From Adiantum capillus-veneris (Eukaryota; Streptophyta; Polypodiopsida; Polypodiales; Pteridaceae), in assembly GCA_014529385.2 (NCBI GenBank), contig CM043957.1, positions 83,373,381 through 83,437,380 of the forward strand: a stretch of 64,000 nt of DNA, given 5' to 3'. The number at the start of each line of letters is the position of its first letter. The first letter of the stretch is position 1. A program made the position numbers and the translations under genes. Below the pieces are notes generated by a model. It saw only the letters and a list, made by a program, of their open reading frames with translations. It had not been told where the DNA came from and searched no databases. Positions 50,060 to 61,767 of this stretch are shown here, one piece after another.

Positions 50060-50269
50060 CCTTCCACCCTTTGAGAATTCTTTTCCCTCACCTCTTCTAC
50101 TTTTGGAAAGTTAATTTATGCTCGCTAAGTGTTTTAGTTAGTCTTTTTGTGCTATCAAAGTGTTTTTTTTTAATGCATCACTGGAGAGACAATCACATCA
50201 TTAGGAGAAACTTGGACTCAATTTTGGGCCCTGTAAGAAACGCCAACTCAGCATAGAGAGAGGTAATTC

Positions 50270-52050
50270 TAGAAAATACAAAAGTAGTTTTTTGAAATTC
50301 TATTTCTCATAGTACATACATAAAACTTTGCTCAATCACTTAAATGCATGTTCGTATGAAATGCTTTTCGAGATCCCAACTTAAGTGTACACAAAAATCC
50401 ATGTCTGTGAATCTTAATGAGTGTGTGATGTGTGCGATGAGAGAAAACGCATAAGAGATGTTTTCAAAATGCAAAAAGAATACCACGAATGCATCCGAAA
50501 TGTCCAAAAGCTTTATAATAGCACTTTAAAACACTGAAATCTGATGTCTCTAGCTCAAGGTATAGCATTTTTTAGCATGGGACCTCATGAGGTCAAAACC
50601 AAGAAAATAGAGGTCTTAGAGGGGCTCTGATACCAAGAAATACACACACATAATTTTCAGATGGAAATAGTGTAGTTCTATTAACATATACAGAAGATAA
50701 ATACACAAATTGTGCAATGGATCGAAATACAAAAGGGGAAAGCTTATATTAGTAAAGCTTTGTACAATGGTTAAGGCTAAGTTTACTATGAGTAATCCAA
50801 AGAGGTATTACAAGCTAAGGAGATACATTCACTAGGACTCAAGGAGATCAACACCAAGACTCAAAACCCGTGATCGATTTACAATGAGGCCTGGTCTTGT
50901 TTATATAGGAAAGGCTTGGCTTGAGGCTCAAGGTAACGCCTTAGTGTGTAAGGTAGTGGATGTCACTTCACATAAGTGGGAATCACTTTATGCCAGTGGG
51001 TCTAGTTGTCCAAGGTGGTTTATTGCTTTACAAAGTGGACAAGTCAAAAGGTAGAGAGAGGTGGAGAATCTTATCGCACACGCTTTTTTCTAGACACTGA
51101 GTACTAGGCCAACCGTGTGGATTATAACATAAGTGATTATGTCATCAATAAGATTCCTCTTGCTTAAGTAAGTGATGATGTCATCCCACCCCACCAACCT
51201 ATTCAAACTTGTCAATGTTGTAGAATGTGATATCTCCTACTTTTCTAATGCCTTGCACAAATTGGGGAGTTGGTAGAATGGGTGGAACACTAGTAGAGGC
51301 ATCTCCCATTGGCTCATCCTTTTCCATATGTAAAGGCACTTCAAAGGTATACACCTTTGAGTTGTCTGGTTCTAAAGAAATTAATTCCCGTGAATCAATT
51401 TCACGTCCACTGGTGTCTTCTTCTACGCCAAAATAATAGTCATAAAGAGGAGATGGAAGTTCAGCTCGGATATAATCGTCTTGGAGGCCATTGTAAACTG
51501 TTTCTTTATAGAAGTAATCAAATTGATTTAGGTCTACATTAAATACTGCTTCATAGTCTTTAATGCCTAATCTACATTCGGCATTGGTTATATCCCTCTT
51601 GGCTTATCTAAGTCTTTTTCCAAAGCATAGTCAATTGCTGCAAATGATACACCTGTTGGGACTTCGAAGGGAGTTTTTCATGTATTGTCAATAAGATTTT
51701 TGCAGTTTTTATGACAATGAGCAGTAGTGTATAAATCTCTCTCCGTCTTGAACTCAGAATTAGGAAAGCTGCAAGGTCTCTAGGACCTCTATTCGCTTGG
51801 TTCTGACCTCATGAGGCCCCAGTATTTAAAATGCTATATCTTGAGCTAGAGATGTCAGATTTCAGCATTTAAAGTGCTATCCGAGGGTTTTTGGACGTTT
51901 CAAATGCATCTATGGCTTGAAAATGCTATATCTCCAGCTTAACATATAGCATTCTTAAGCCATGGGCCTCATGAAGTCAGAACCAAGCGATAGAAGTCCC
52001 ACAGACCCCTCAAGGGCTTCTCTTTGCTTGGTTCTGACCCCTTCATAGTC
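50270..52050 (-). mobile_element. Pararetrovirus- or LTR-like regulatory region with inverted repeats
   Basis: On the minus strand, reading leftwards, a decayed coding segment (about 51780-51199, two frames and one stop) ends in TAG. An intergenic region follows with TATATAA (50901-50907) preceded by a pyrimidine-rich CCTTTCC, and then a Met-type primer site TGGTATCAGAGCCCC (50621-50635) about 265 nt further on. The leader beyond it (50488-50617) recurs inverted at 51779-51910, and a third, more diverged copy lies at 51913-52045. The order ORF end, TATA, Met primer site fits an endogenous plant pararetrovirus intergenic region, but an LTR of a copia element would look similar. I do not recognise the coding segment. 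Confidence 0.45.
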
Positions 52051-52065
52051 TTAACTAGTACCTAT

Positions 52066-52764
52066 TGATGGCCGGTTTTTAAAAATCAAAGAAAAAAAGA
52101 AAAAACACTTATTTTTCCTCTGCTGGAGCCTTGGCGACACTGTTGGAAGGCTCGACAATGCCTGGTAAACCTCACGACACCTCTACAGGCATGGCGCACC
52201 CCCCCCCCCCCCCCCCCTTCGATTGGCCGGCCTTATCACCCTCAGGCCCCCGCTTGTCTATACCCTAGCCTAGCCGACTGCCCTCTTCAGATACCCCTTC
52301 TCTCTCTCCCCGTAGTTTATTCCCCTGGTGGGCATTGAATGAAATACCCCCCCACCCCGCCTCTCTCTCTCATTTTTCCTACATTCCTCTCTCTAATATC
52401 CTCTCTCTCATCCTCACCCTCCATTTCCCCCCCTTACTGGCCACCCTCGGCCAGACGCAAGCCTCGAGCACTCACCCCGATCCCTCTCTCGCTCCCTTTG
52501 TGTGGAGCCGCATGTGAACTCCCGCTCTCCCGTATTCTTAACCACACCCCCGCCACCCTCTCATTCCCCCTCCCTTGGCCCACTTATATTCTCCCCCCCC
52601 CCCCCCCCCCCCCCTCTCTTCCCCACCCGCTCGCCTCACCCTCCCCTCCACCTCATTACCCTCCCACCCCTTGGCCCACTAACCCACCCTCTTTCTCCCC
52701 CCACACCATTGACTTCTTCCCCTCCTCTCATCCTTGAGACACCATGCAAGACAGAGAATAGGAC

Positions 52765-52802
<38 letters not shown>

Positions 52803-53131
52803 ACACCCTCTCTCCCCCCCATGGTGGGCACCCGCCATAGAGCCCCCTCTCTCTCCTATCCACACCACCTCATCCCCTTCTCTCTCTCTCTCTCGTTCTT
52901 CTCAGCCCAAAGGCGCAGCACCCCGCCATGGAGCCCACTCTCCCTCCACACCACACACTCACTCACCCTCACCCTCACCCTCTCACACCCTCATACTCTC
53001 CCTCACTCACCACCCCAATCCCCTCTCCCTCTCTCACGCTTTGTTCGACTCCACCCTGCCCGCAATCCCTCTCTCTCCCTCTCGGCCTGTAGAAGGTGCA
53101 GCGCACAGCTCTTCTCTCTCTCTCTCTCTCT

Positions 53132-53222
<91 letters not shown>

Positions 53223-53442
53223 CACACACACACACACACACACACACCACCCCCCCCACCCCCATCTTCGCGTAGCTGCCGCTGGCCGCCAACACAGAGA
53301 CAAAACAATAAAATAAAAACATATATATAATATATATAAGCCCCCGTTCCCACCGCATGCTTGTGCACACATATAAATACACACACACGCACTCACGCAT
53401 GCGCACCCATATACATATATATATACACATCCACCCACATGC

Positions 53443-53473
<31 letters not shown>

Positions 53474-54307
53474 CGCATATACGCACATAAATACAAGGAA
53501 AACAAAGGATTCCATGACTACGACGACAACAAAAAAGAAGGAGGACCCAAAGCACGTGCCGCCAACAATAAAAAGAGGAAATGCGCCAAAGGCATGCCCC
53601 GACCGACCTCGAAAAGAAGTACGCTCTACACCGACGCACCGGAAACACACCATTTGCCGGCAACACCCAACCACAATGCCGTTTCCAGTAATTTATAGGG
53701 TATTTTCATCATTTCTTCAGTTTTCACCCGAGCCAATGTAAAATTCCCATTTTTGTAATTTCCTCTCTCTAGGTGATGGTCACAAAGGCCCACCTAGAGA
53801 TTCTCATCTTTTAATAACCTCCCAAAACAAAGCAAGGGTCAACCAGACGGGGCCCACCACTTGCTTTGTCTCCTTGATTAAGCTTACCCTAATCACACTT
53901 GGATTACCATAATCCAAGCAGCCAGCACCTATAAATTGGCACTAAGAGGTCACTATCGGGGGGGGGGGGGGGGGGGGGGCAATCCATGAGAAGTCAGTAC
54001 TTAGTAGAGTGTAGTGGGAAGAGTTGACACTATCACCATCACGGGAAGGGGGCTTGTGTGTTGGGTTTGCCTTGGGAATTTCACCATGCGAAGGGAGCCA
54101 CGTCCATCTCTCGACTCCAATGGTCGGTGCACACACGTATACACGCTCTTGGTAGAAAGTTTCACAACCATTGAATCGTCTTAGAGAGCGCACCAAGTAG
54201 TTTGCACCATCTTTTCTCCCTACCTCTCTATCACCACGGCGTGCCATTTGTAAATACTGCAAAAATAATTCTCCCTCACACCCCCGAGGGTTTTCATCAT
54301 TCGCAAA

Positions 54308-54403
<96 letters not shown>

Positions 54404-54572
54404 CCTCTGTGTGTAATTTTGCGGTGTTCATATCATCATGGTTTGCGTCCTAGCCGCTCAAAGTTAGGTGGTGCCCCCTGTTCGCTTTACTGTGAGATAG
54501 ACTCGAGGCGCGCCATTCGGCCCTCGGCGTTTTAGAGGTTGTTGGGGTTCGGGGTTCAATTTGCTCTCGTCA
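52066..54572 (+). repeat. 5' LTR of the Tat-like element
   Basis: It starts TGATGGCCGG and ends CTCGTCA. It is dominated by homopolymers and microsatellites: poly-C runs (52200-52217, 52590-52613, 52766-52800), (CT)n 53143-53219, (CA)n after 53222, poly-G (53958-53978) and (CT)n 54311-54400. Frames read here (poly-Pro, Ser/Leu, Thr/His) are artefacts of those repeats. The first 1.4 kb or so match 61215-62588. Confidence 0.88.
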
Positions 54573-54594
54573 TTTGGTGCCCCCACAGAGGAGG
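54573..54594 (+). promoter_or_regulatory. Primer binding site (tRNA not identified)
   Basis: TTTGGTGCCCCCACAGAGGA directly follows the LTR end CA. TGGTGCC... has the form complementary to a tRNA 3' end (...GGCACCA). I could not name the tRNA with confidence. Confidence 0.6.
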
Positions 54595-55083
54595 GATTTC
54601 TAAGACCTTTCAGTTTACAATTCTGAAAGTGACGCCCACTATCAATCATGGATGAATGGCTGAAGGAAGTTTCTAACTAGAGGAAGGAAGAAGAGGAGAC
54701 GAAGGAGGCACTAGCCGCCTTCATTGAAGTGCTACTGCCAGGCTACAGTGTCGTCATTATTCAAGAGGTAAATTCTCCATCTCGTGTTGCTCGTTCTAAC
54801 CATAAATTGAGACTCGAGAGCATCAGGTGGGAGGTCGGTGAAGTGCCATCACTATTGTCAACCAAGACACACTGTCAATGAGTGCCAACAACGAAGGCAG
54901 CGAAAGGGCTGAAATCGTCTACATCGACATTCATCGCGAAGAAATCATTCACATCAAGGAAGGGAAGAAAACGGTGAGGCCTCTTTTCCCTAAAGAAACT
55001 ACAGTCAAAGTTATAACTCCAAAGTGGCCTAAAGGGGCTGCTCGAGCCAAAGGTAAGGAGAAGTTAAGCTAGTCTGGAAACAC

Positions 55084-55614
55084 ATGACCCCAAAGGGAGA
55101 AGCATCTGGCCAAGCAAGTGCTTCAAGCAAAGAACGCCGGGTTGTGCCCTGCTTGCCAAAGTGGAAGTCATCCGAAGCTAAGCGGCGGAAGGTCGCCTAC
55201 CGATTTTCACGACGCATGCGAGTGCTACCAATCCACTTCGACAATCCGGAAGAGGAAGTGGTAAGAAGATTCCCATGTCCTAGGGAAGAGTGGTTCGGCT
55301 ACTGCCCTCGCTGTTTTGGGAAGCGAGTGGAGGATCTTCTTCCTCTCCCTGTACAACTTATCCTGAAGAAGCTTTCCACCACGGGTGAAACCCAGTGGGC
55401 TAGGGACGAGTTGCAACTGAATGGATTAGAATTCATGCAACACGCCGACTACGGAAATTACCTGCAATTGCTACTAGCCAAGAGTCTGGGAGTGGTTAGA
55501 CGCGTCGCCATCACCCCATATGTGCTGAGCAACGAAGGAAAGGTAGAGCCCATGAAAGGCGACGACCTCTTGTGGATGTGCCGACTCATAAACACTGGCA
55601 CAGTAAGAGTATAA
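55084..55614 (+). CDS. Extra ORF upstream of gag (Ogre ORF1-like position)
   Basis: 176 residues: a Lys/Ser-rich basic start, then a globular part with REEWFGYCPRCFGKRVEDLL (one CxxC pair) and LLLAKSLGVVRRVAITPYVL. Upstream frames from ATG 54648 (MDEWLKEVSN, then a TAG) are broken, so the original ORF probably started there. Some Tat/Ogre elements carry an additional ORF 5' of gag; position is the main reason to call it so. Function is unknown. Confidence 0.45.
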   Translation: MTPKGEASGQASASSKERRVVPCLPKWKSSEAKRRKVAYRFSRRMRVLPIHFDNPEEEVVRRFPCPREEWFGYCPRCFGKRVEDLLPLPVQLILKKLSTTGETQWARDELQLNGLEFMQHADYGNYLQLLLAKSLGVVRRVAITPYVLSNEGKVEPMKGDDLLWMCRLINTGTVRV

Positions 55615-55927
55615 GTAAGTATTCCACCCTTTGTGCATGATGGAAAACGGGCCGACGACATTCTCATTCACATTCTTGCAACATATGCATGTGAATATCT
55701 ATGTAGATAGGAAAGTGTGCTACCAATAGAAGATCGTATACCTATTCGGTGCGGCGATACCAGGAGAAATCCTCAATTCCCTGAACCCTATCATTCTCCA
55801 TCATTCCTTTAATGTTTCTATCTTTATCCTGTTTTAACCTATCCACCCACCCCTGTAAAAAGCCTCTATGAGCCGCTATTGTTGTTAATGTTAAAAAAAA
55901 GGGTTTGTAATTTCCTGAGTCACTACC

Positions 55928-57228
55928 ATGGCAAGTGTTTCTTTCGCCACGTTCAGTGGAAAGAAAGGAGAGGATCTCACCACCGACTTTTTGGATGATT
56001 TCGACATTGCTTGTGTCGTCTCCAACAAAGATGACAACGCTTCACGACTTAGAATTTTTCCTCTACTGATGAAAGTAGAGGACAAGTCCTGGTATAATGC
56101 ATTGCCTCAGGCTACCAAGAATGCATGGGATGTGTTAAGGGCTGCTTTTGTAAAGAGGTTTGGTGGAGGCATAACCTCGGAGAAGCTATGGCAGCTACTA
56201 CTAACAGAATTAGAAGGGAGGTCTGCTGGAGTATGCCACCTACGAGTCCAAATTTGTGGACTTATGGGAGAGATGGGTTGCCTCATTGGAGGAAGGCAAA
56301 GGAGCGCCTAATTTCCTAAAGAAGGATCGTTTCATTGCTGGTCTATGGTCGCCGCTTAGAGAGAAGGTGAAGGGAAGGTTTCCTACAACATATGAGTTGG
56401 CAGTCGAAGTAGCCTGCCTTAAAGACAAGAAGCTGCGCATGCAAGCAAGAGTAAACGAGTCATAGGAAATAGACTCAGCCCGAACAACCCGAGTGACTGC
56501 AACAACCAACCATAGAGTCCAACCGCAAGAGGCATCAGAGGAGTAGCAAGACCTGCTGAGGTCCGCATCACCACCCCTAAAGACAAGAAGCTGCGCATGC
56601 AAGCAAGAGTAAACGAGTCATAGGAAATAGACTCAGCCCGAACAACCCGAGTGACTGCAACAACCAACCATAGAGTCCAACCGCAAGAGGCATCAGAGGA
56701 GTAGCAAGACCTGCTGAGTCGCATCACCACCCAGCTAGAGAGTTTATATGTGCATCTGGTGCAGCAAGGGCATGCACCTAGGAGGAATCCAGAACAAGAA
56801 AGAGGACAACGAAGGAAGAACCAAGAGTACCGCTGTTACAACTGCGGGGAAGATGGCCATGGAATGCACTACTGCCCTCACCCAAGGAGGCAGAATTTCA
56901 ATAGAGGGGGGAGACAAAATCAGATCTCTCGGCCAAGAGCAAGACCACCACCACCTAGGCAACCAAGACCAATCCCACCGGTCCAAATCCTTCGACCACC
57001 TGTACAACAGCAACCACCACGCCAACTTCTCATTCCGCCACTACCCTCACCACCTGCTGTGAACCAAGCGGTGAGTGTTATTAGCTTGGAGGCTATAGGG
57101 AAGGCAAAGGTAGAAGAATCAGTTCAAGAGAAGCACAAAGGAAAAGAGAAGGTAGAAGAAGTGGATGCTATGGGAGTGAAGCGTACCAGCCACGAGGAAG
57201 CATCTCAAAGAGAAGAGAAGAGAAGATG
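55928..57228 (+). pseudogene. gag: Gag protein with zinc knuckle, frameshifted
   Basis: The start ATG is at 55928 (MASVSFATFSGKKGED). The gag domain runs through DKSWYNALPQATKNAWDVLRAAFVKRF, breaks by frameshift near 56225, and continues in another frame (FVDLWERWVASLEEG, FIAGLWSPLREKVKGRFP) to a TAG at 56463. A 158-bp tandem duplication follows. The last frame (56750-57229) holds a CCHC zinc knuckle, CYNCGEDGHGMHYC, then Pro/Gln- and Lys/Glu-rich sequence. It is the structural protein of the particle; this copy is broken at least twice. Confidence 0.85.
56421..56735. repeat. 158-bp tandem duplication in gag
   Basis: Positions 56421-56578 and 56579-56735 are almost identical; the second copy lacks a base or two near its end. 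The duplicated stretch contains the TAG that ends the gag frame, so both copies carry it. Confidence 0.93.
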
Positions 57229-57406
57229 AAAGGGAAGGCCGAGTCTAGCAAGCAAGCAGCTAAACCGCGGTGGAAGATAGACATCGTGGACTTTCTTCAC
57301 TAGGTGAGTATGCAAAATCCTATGACTTAGTTAAGGATGTGTTAATGCAGGGCCTGAAGATAACTTGGCCCCAATTACTCTACCTTGCATCTAGAATGAG
57401 GAGGCA

Positions 57407-58012
57407 ATGGACAAAAATAGTAAGTACCAGGAAGTCAAGGCCCAGGATAGGTGGGGCTATCTCTGGAAGGATCTCGACGACATCCTACCAACCATGGATG
57501 CTCACATCAAGGGGAACCGAATCTCAAATGTATACATAGATGGTGGCATGCAAATATGCGTCTTGAGTGAAAAGATGATGCACCATCTAGGTCTAGAGGT
57601 AAGTAGGCCGGCACCCTGCCGAGCCAAGATGGCAAACAATGTAAGAGTGAAATGCCTGGGAATTGTAAATGCGGTCAAAGAAAAAGAATTCAACACAGAA
57701 GTGGAGGTAGACATCTTCGTCATGCCACACAAAGGGGAGGGCTACCCCATCATTCTTGGGAGGCCTTGGCTTATGGCTATGGAAGCTAAACAAGACTGGA
57801 GCACCGGGATGATTCAGATGAAGGACGCTAAAGGGAAGTCCATATTCTATGACATGAGGACTGGAGAGCAGCGCAACATGATCTTGGAGGCTTCAGAAGA
57901 TGAGTCCACCAACGACTACTCGTCTATCTCAAGAGAAGAGACGACCACCATCGACGAAAGTGACAGTAGCATCGAAGTGATGGGGTCATTCTTAAAGACC
58001 CAAACAGATTGA
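57407..58012 (+). CDS. pol: Retroviral-type aspartic protease
   Basis: 201 residues. IDGGMQICVLS (about 57536-57568) sits at the active site, with Asp-Gly-Gly in place of Asp-Ser/Thr-Gly, a variant I associate with plant Tat-type elements (VDGGS..). GYPIILGRPWL follows near 57742 as the second hallmark motif. The C terminus is an acidic Ser/Glu-rich linker. It overlaps the start of the RT-proximal frame (58009). Confidence 0.8.
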   Translation: MDKNSKYQEVKAQDRWGYLWKDLDDILPTMDAHIKGNRISNVYIDGGMQICVLSEKMMHHLGLEVSRPAPCRAKMANNVRVKCLGIVNAVKEKEFNTEVEVDIFVMPHKGEGYPIILGRPWLMAMEAKQDWSTGMIQMKDAKGKSIFYDMRTGEQRNMILEASEDESTNDYSSISREETTTIDESDSSIEVMGSFLKTQTD

Positions 58013-59250
58013 CACAATCTGAAACACCCCCGAGAAACCAAGAGGAATCATCAGGTATGCAGTCCTTGGAGGATGCAGGTAAGTTACAAAAAATGCTCTC
58101 AAATGAGTTAACCAATGAAGAGAGGAAGGAGTATGTATCCATGCTAGGTAACTTCACTACTTTGTTCATTCATGGCTATGATAAGATCACAGGAATTACA
58201 GTAGTGCAACACCACATAAAGCTCAAGGAAGGCAGTAAACCCATAGTACAAAAGCTCAGAAGACTTGGAGTAATCCAACAAGAGGCACTAAAGTGAGAAG
58301 TTTTCTACAAGCAGGTTTCATCTACCTTGTCGAAGACTCAGAATGGGTCTCCCCAGAAGTAGTCACACCAAAAAAAAAAAGGTAAGTGGAGAGTCTATGT
58401 GGATTATAAACCTCTCAATGCAGCCATGAAGAGGGATCACTTTCCCCTCCCATTCGAGGATGAAATACTCAATGAAGTGGCAAGTCACGTGCGATACACA
58501 GTGTGCGATGCCTACTCAGGATACTTCTAGATTAGCATTGCGGAGGAATATCAGAAGAAGACAACCTTCATCACACCTTGAGGATGTTTTGCCTACAGAG
58601 TGATGTCGTTTGGCCTCACTTACACCCCGGCCACATTTCAGTGCTATGTGACTTTTTTTTTCCAACCCTACTTTGGAACATCAATACGGGTTTTCATAGA
58701 TGATTTTTGCATCTATACTTCACGAGCCCTTCATTTAAGCAAAGTCTATGATGGCTTAACCAGGCTGCAAACCTTGGGTGGTCAGCTCAACGTGGATAAG
58801 TGTCACATTGGTGAAAGCAAAGTCACTCTCCTTGGTCATGTAATTTCAGCAAAAGGGATTGACGCTGACCCTAGCAAGATTCAAGCCCTGGTATCTTTAT
58901 CATCACCCACCACCGCTAAGCAACTGGTTTCTTTCCTTCAGAAGGTAAGATACTTAAGCAGGTTCATTCACTTGCTATCTCAGGTGGTCCTTCCCCTACA
59001 ACAACTCACCTAGAGGGATGTCTTCTCATGGAGTGAAGAGAACGAGCAGCAGTTTACTGAGGTAAAGCAAATCCTAGCTAAGCTTCCCACTATTTCACCG
59101 CCTAAGTGGGACGAGCCATTTTATGTAAACCCTAGTGTGGGAAGTGATACACTCGGAGCCGTGCTAATGCAAATGGATCCCCAAACTTCTTTCATGCGCC
59201 CTATTTACTTCTCTAGTCAGGTCATGACCCCCATCTAGGATCTCAAAGTG
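58009..59250 (+). pseudogene. pol: Reverse transcriptase and partial first RNase H
   Basis: RT motifs: WRVYVDYKPLNAAMKRDHFP after an A-run frameshift at about 58370, YTVCDAYSGYF, YRVMSFGLTYTPATFQ, catalytic FIDDF (58691-58708), and LGHVISAKGIDADPSKI. In-frame stops include TAG at about 58529 (family Gln), TGA at about 58579 (family Trp-Gly) and TAG near 59011. The first RNase H is nearly gone: after FSSQVMTPI the frame jumps within about 20 bp to SKWLIRLQEFDYTM, so its catalytic middle is deleted. Confidence 0.88.
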
Positions 59251-59251
59251 G

Positions 59252-61186
59252 TTGATTAGATTACAAGAGTTTGACTACACCATGCCAGTAGAAAACTCCC
59301 CCAGGGCCAGTTTAGTGGGAATTCTCACTCATCGCCATTATGAGAAGAAGCTGAAGGTCAACACGGAAGCAAAGGAAGAAACACCAATGGTAGAGAGTCC
59401 TAGGCTAGAAAGAGCTCACTCTCTTCTCTTTGACGGATCATACAAGAGAACAATGGATCAGTCTGCAGCAGGCATAGTCATTTTCGATGAACAGCAAGAA
59501 AGAACGTTCTCCATTGGGCAGTTATTACACTCCCACTCCAACAATGAAGCAGAATATGCAGCCCTAATTCTTGGGTTGGAACAATGTATTTCACAAGGAA
59601 TTCACCGCCTAAATGTGTTTGGTGATGCTTTGCTTTTGATAAGGCAGATAAATGGCACCTGGGATTGTAAGAATATTCAGGTTTTACTTGGTCAACTCCG
59701 CCAAGTTAAGGACCTTCTAAAGAAGTTTGAAGCAGTGAAACTATTTCATGTCCCCAGAGCAGAAAATCAGGAGGCAAATGCTCTAGCCAAAGAGAGAATA
59801 CAAGACGTTCCCGTAGGAGCAATCAAACTGAAGCTACCCCTCTTTCAAGGTAGTGATGCTATGCTTGATGTCGTCAGTTTTTTAGATACAGGAGAATGTC
59901 CAACAGGATACACCAAAGGCCAAAGACAATGGCTGGTAAGGAAGACTCCTAGGTACCACCTTGTAAACGACCACTTGTATTGTAAGGGCAAAGATCAAAT
60001 TCTCAGGTGGGTGCCAACCTCCAGTGAGATCACAGAGGTAATTTCAAGCTGCCATGATGGCGTCTACGGCAGTCATTTTGCTCTAGACATCACGAAGATT
60101 CTACAAGCGGGATACTCTTGGCCTAGTTTGAACAAGGATGTACACCATTGGTGTAAAACATGTAAGGCCTGTCAAGTGGCTAGTGATCGAACCTTAACCT
60201 ACGAGCCACAAACTCCTATTATCTCATATGGTCCATTTGAGAAATGGAGAATAGATGCAATCGGTCCTTTACCAAGGGCCCAATCAAGTAAAGTATACAT
60301 CATAGTGGGTGTAGACTACATGACTCGATGGGCAGAAGCAATAGCCACCACCCGCATTACAGCCCAAGAGGTAGCAAAGTTTATTTTTGAGCGTATCTGT
60401 GGTCGTTTTGGCACTCCTCTTGAGATAATATTAGATAGAGGACCAGTGTTCAGAGGTGATTTGGTGGGAGAACTAATGAAGAATTTAGGCATCACAAGCC
60501 GACATTCCACACCATACTATCCACAATGCAATGGTCTGGTAGAGAAGGTAAATAGAATGATTTGAAAAATCATCACAAAGCAGGTGAATAATCACACAGG
60601 GGACTCGGATAAACATCTCATGGAAGCTCTTTGGGCCTACAGAACAACGTTCCGAACATCACTAGGTTTCACCCCTTTCCATCTAGTTTATGGGAAGGAG
60701 GCAATTCTATCCATTGAGGTACAGATAGCCAGCTTATGAGTTTTGGCTAGCCAGATACATCGTCCAATTGTAAACCTCCGATACCACATCTTGGATCTCG
60801 AGAGACTCCAGCTAGATAGGGAAGAAGCAATCAATCACTATGCAGTGCAGGCAGAACGACGCCAGCTCACTTTCAATCAAGGGCTTAAAGATAAGGGACT
60901 AGAAAAAGGTATGTTAGTGCTGAGATACGACAACAGATTTGACACCAGGAAGGACAAGAAATTTCAACCCAGATGGGAAGGGCCATTCATCATCAAGAAA
61001 CCCTATGACAACGGCAGCTATAAGCTGATGGAAGCAGATGGGAGAATTCACAAGACTAGGGTCAATGGATGGAGACTGAAAAGGTTTTTTCTTAGGTTTG
61101 ATCCAGAACTCATGCTACACATTCCAGAAGAGGGAGAACCCTCTAACTCCACAGTTGAAGAAGCAGAGGAAGGGCTAGAAGCATAA
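59252..61186 (+). pseudogene. pol: Second (archaeal-like) RNase H and integrase
   Basis: In the 437-residue frame (59252-60565), residues 57-175 form a second RNase H: D61 (LFDGS), E101 (NNEAEYAAL), D125 (VFGDALL) and ENQEANALA. The integrase follows: HDGVYGSHF...CKTCKACQ zinc site and catalytic Asp in WRIDAIGP, Asp in ILDRGP and Glu in GLVEKVN, with 35 residues between the last two. A TGA at 60563 ends the frame, but the sequence continues (LWAYRTTFRTSLGFTPFHLVYG) past a second TGA near 60737. It ends in the 60743-61186 frame with the C-terminal KFQPRWEGPFIIK module. Both TGA codons stand where Arg (CGA) would fit. Confidence 0.9.
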
Positions 61187-61199
61187 ATGCCTCTAGCCA

Positions 61200-61214
61200 A
61201 AGGGAGAGGGATAA
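61200..61214 (+). promoter_or_regulatory. Polypurine tract
   Basis: AAAGGGAGAGGGATAA lies immediately before the 3' LTR start TGATGG (61215), as expected for the plus-strand primer. Confidence 0.8.
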
Positions 61215-61340
61215 TGATGGCCGATTTTTGAAAATCAAAGGAAAAAAAACTTATTTTTCCTCTGTTGGAGCCTTGGCGACAGTGTTGGAAGGCTCAGCAG
61301 CGCTTGGTAAACCTCACGACACCTCTACGGCATGGCACAC

Positions 61341-61377
<37 letters not shown>

Positions 61378-61736
61378 CTCCTTCGATTGGCCAGCCTTAT
61401 CACCCTCATGCCCCCCGCTTGTCTATACCCCAGCCTAGCCGACCGCCCTCGATTTCAGATACCCCTTCTCTCTCTCCCCATAGTTATTCCCCCCAGCGGG
61501 CATTGAATGAAATATTCCCCCCTCCCCCACCCCCCCTCTCTCTCTCTCATTTTCCCTACATACCTCTCTCTAATATCCTCTCTCTCATCCTCACCCTTCA
61601 TTTCCCCCCCTTACTGGCCACCCTCGGCCAGGCGCAAGCCTCGAGCACTCACCCCGACTCCTCTCTCTTTCTCCGCTTCCCTCTTGCGCTCCCTATGTGC
61701 CGCATGTGAACTCTCGCTCTCCCATATTCTTAACCA

Positions 61737-61767
<31 letters not shown>

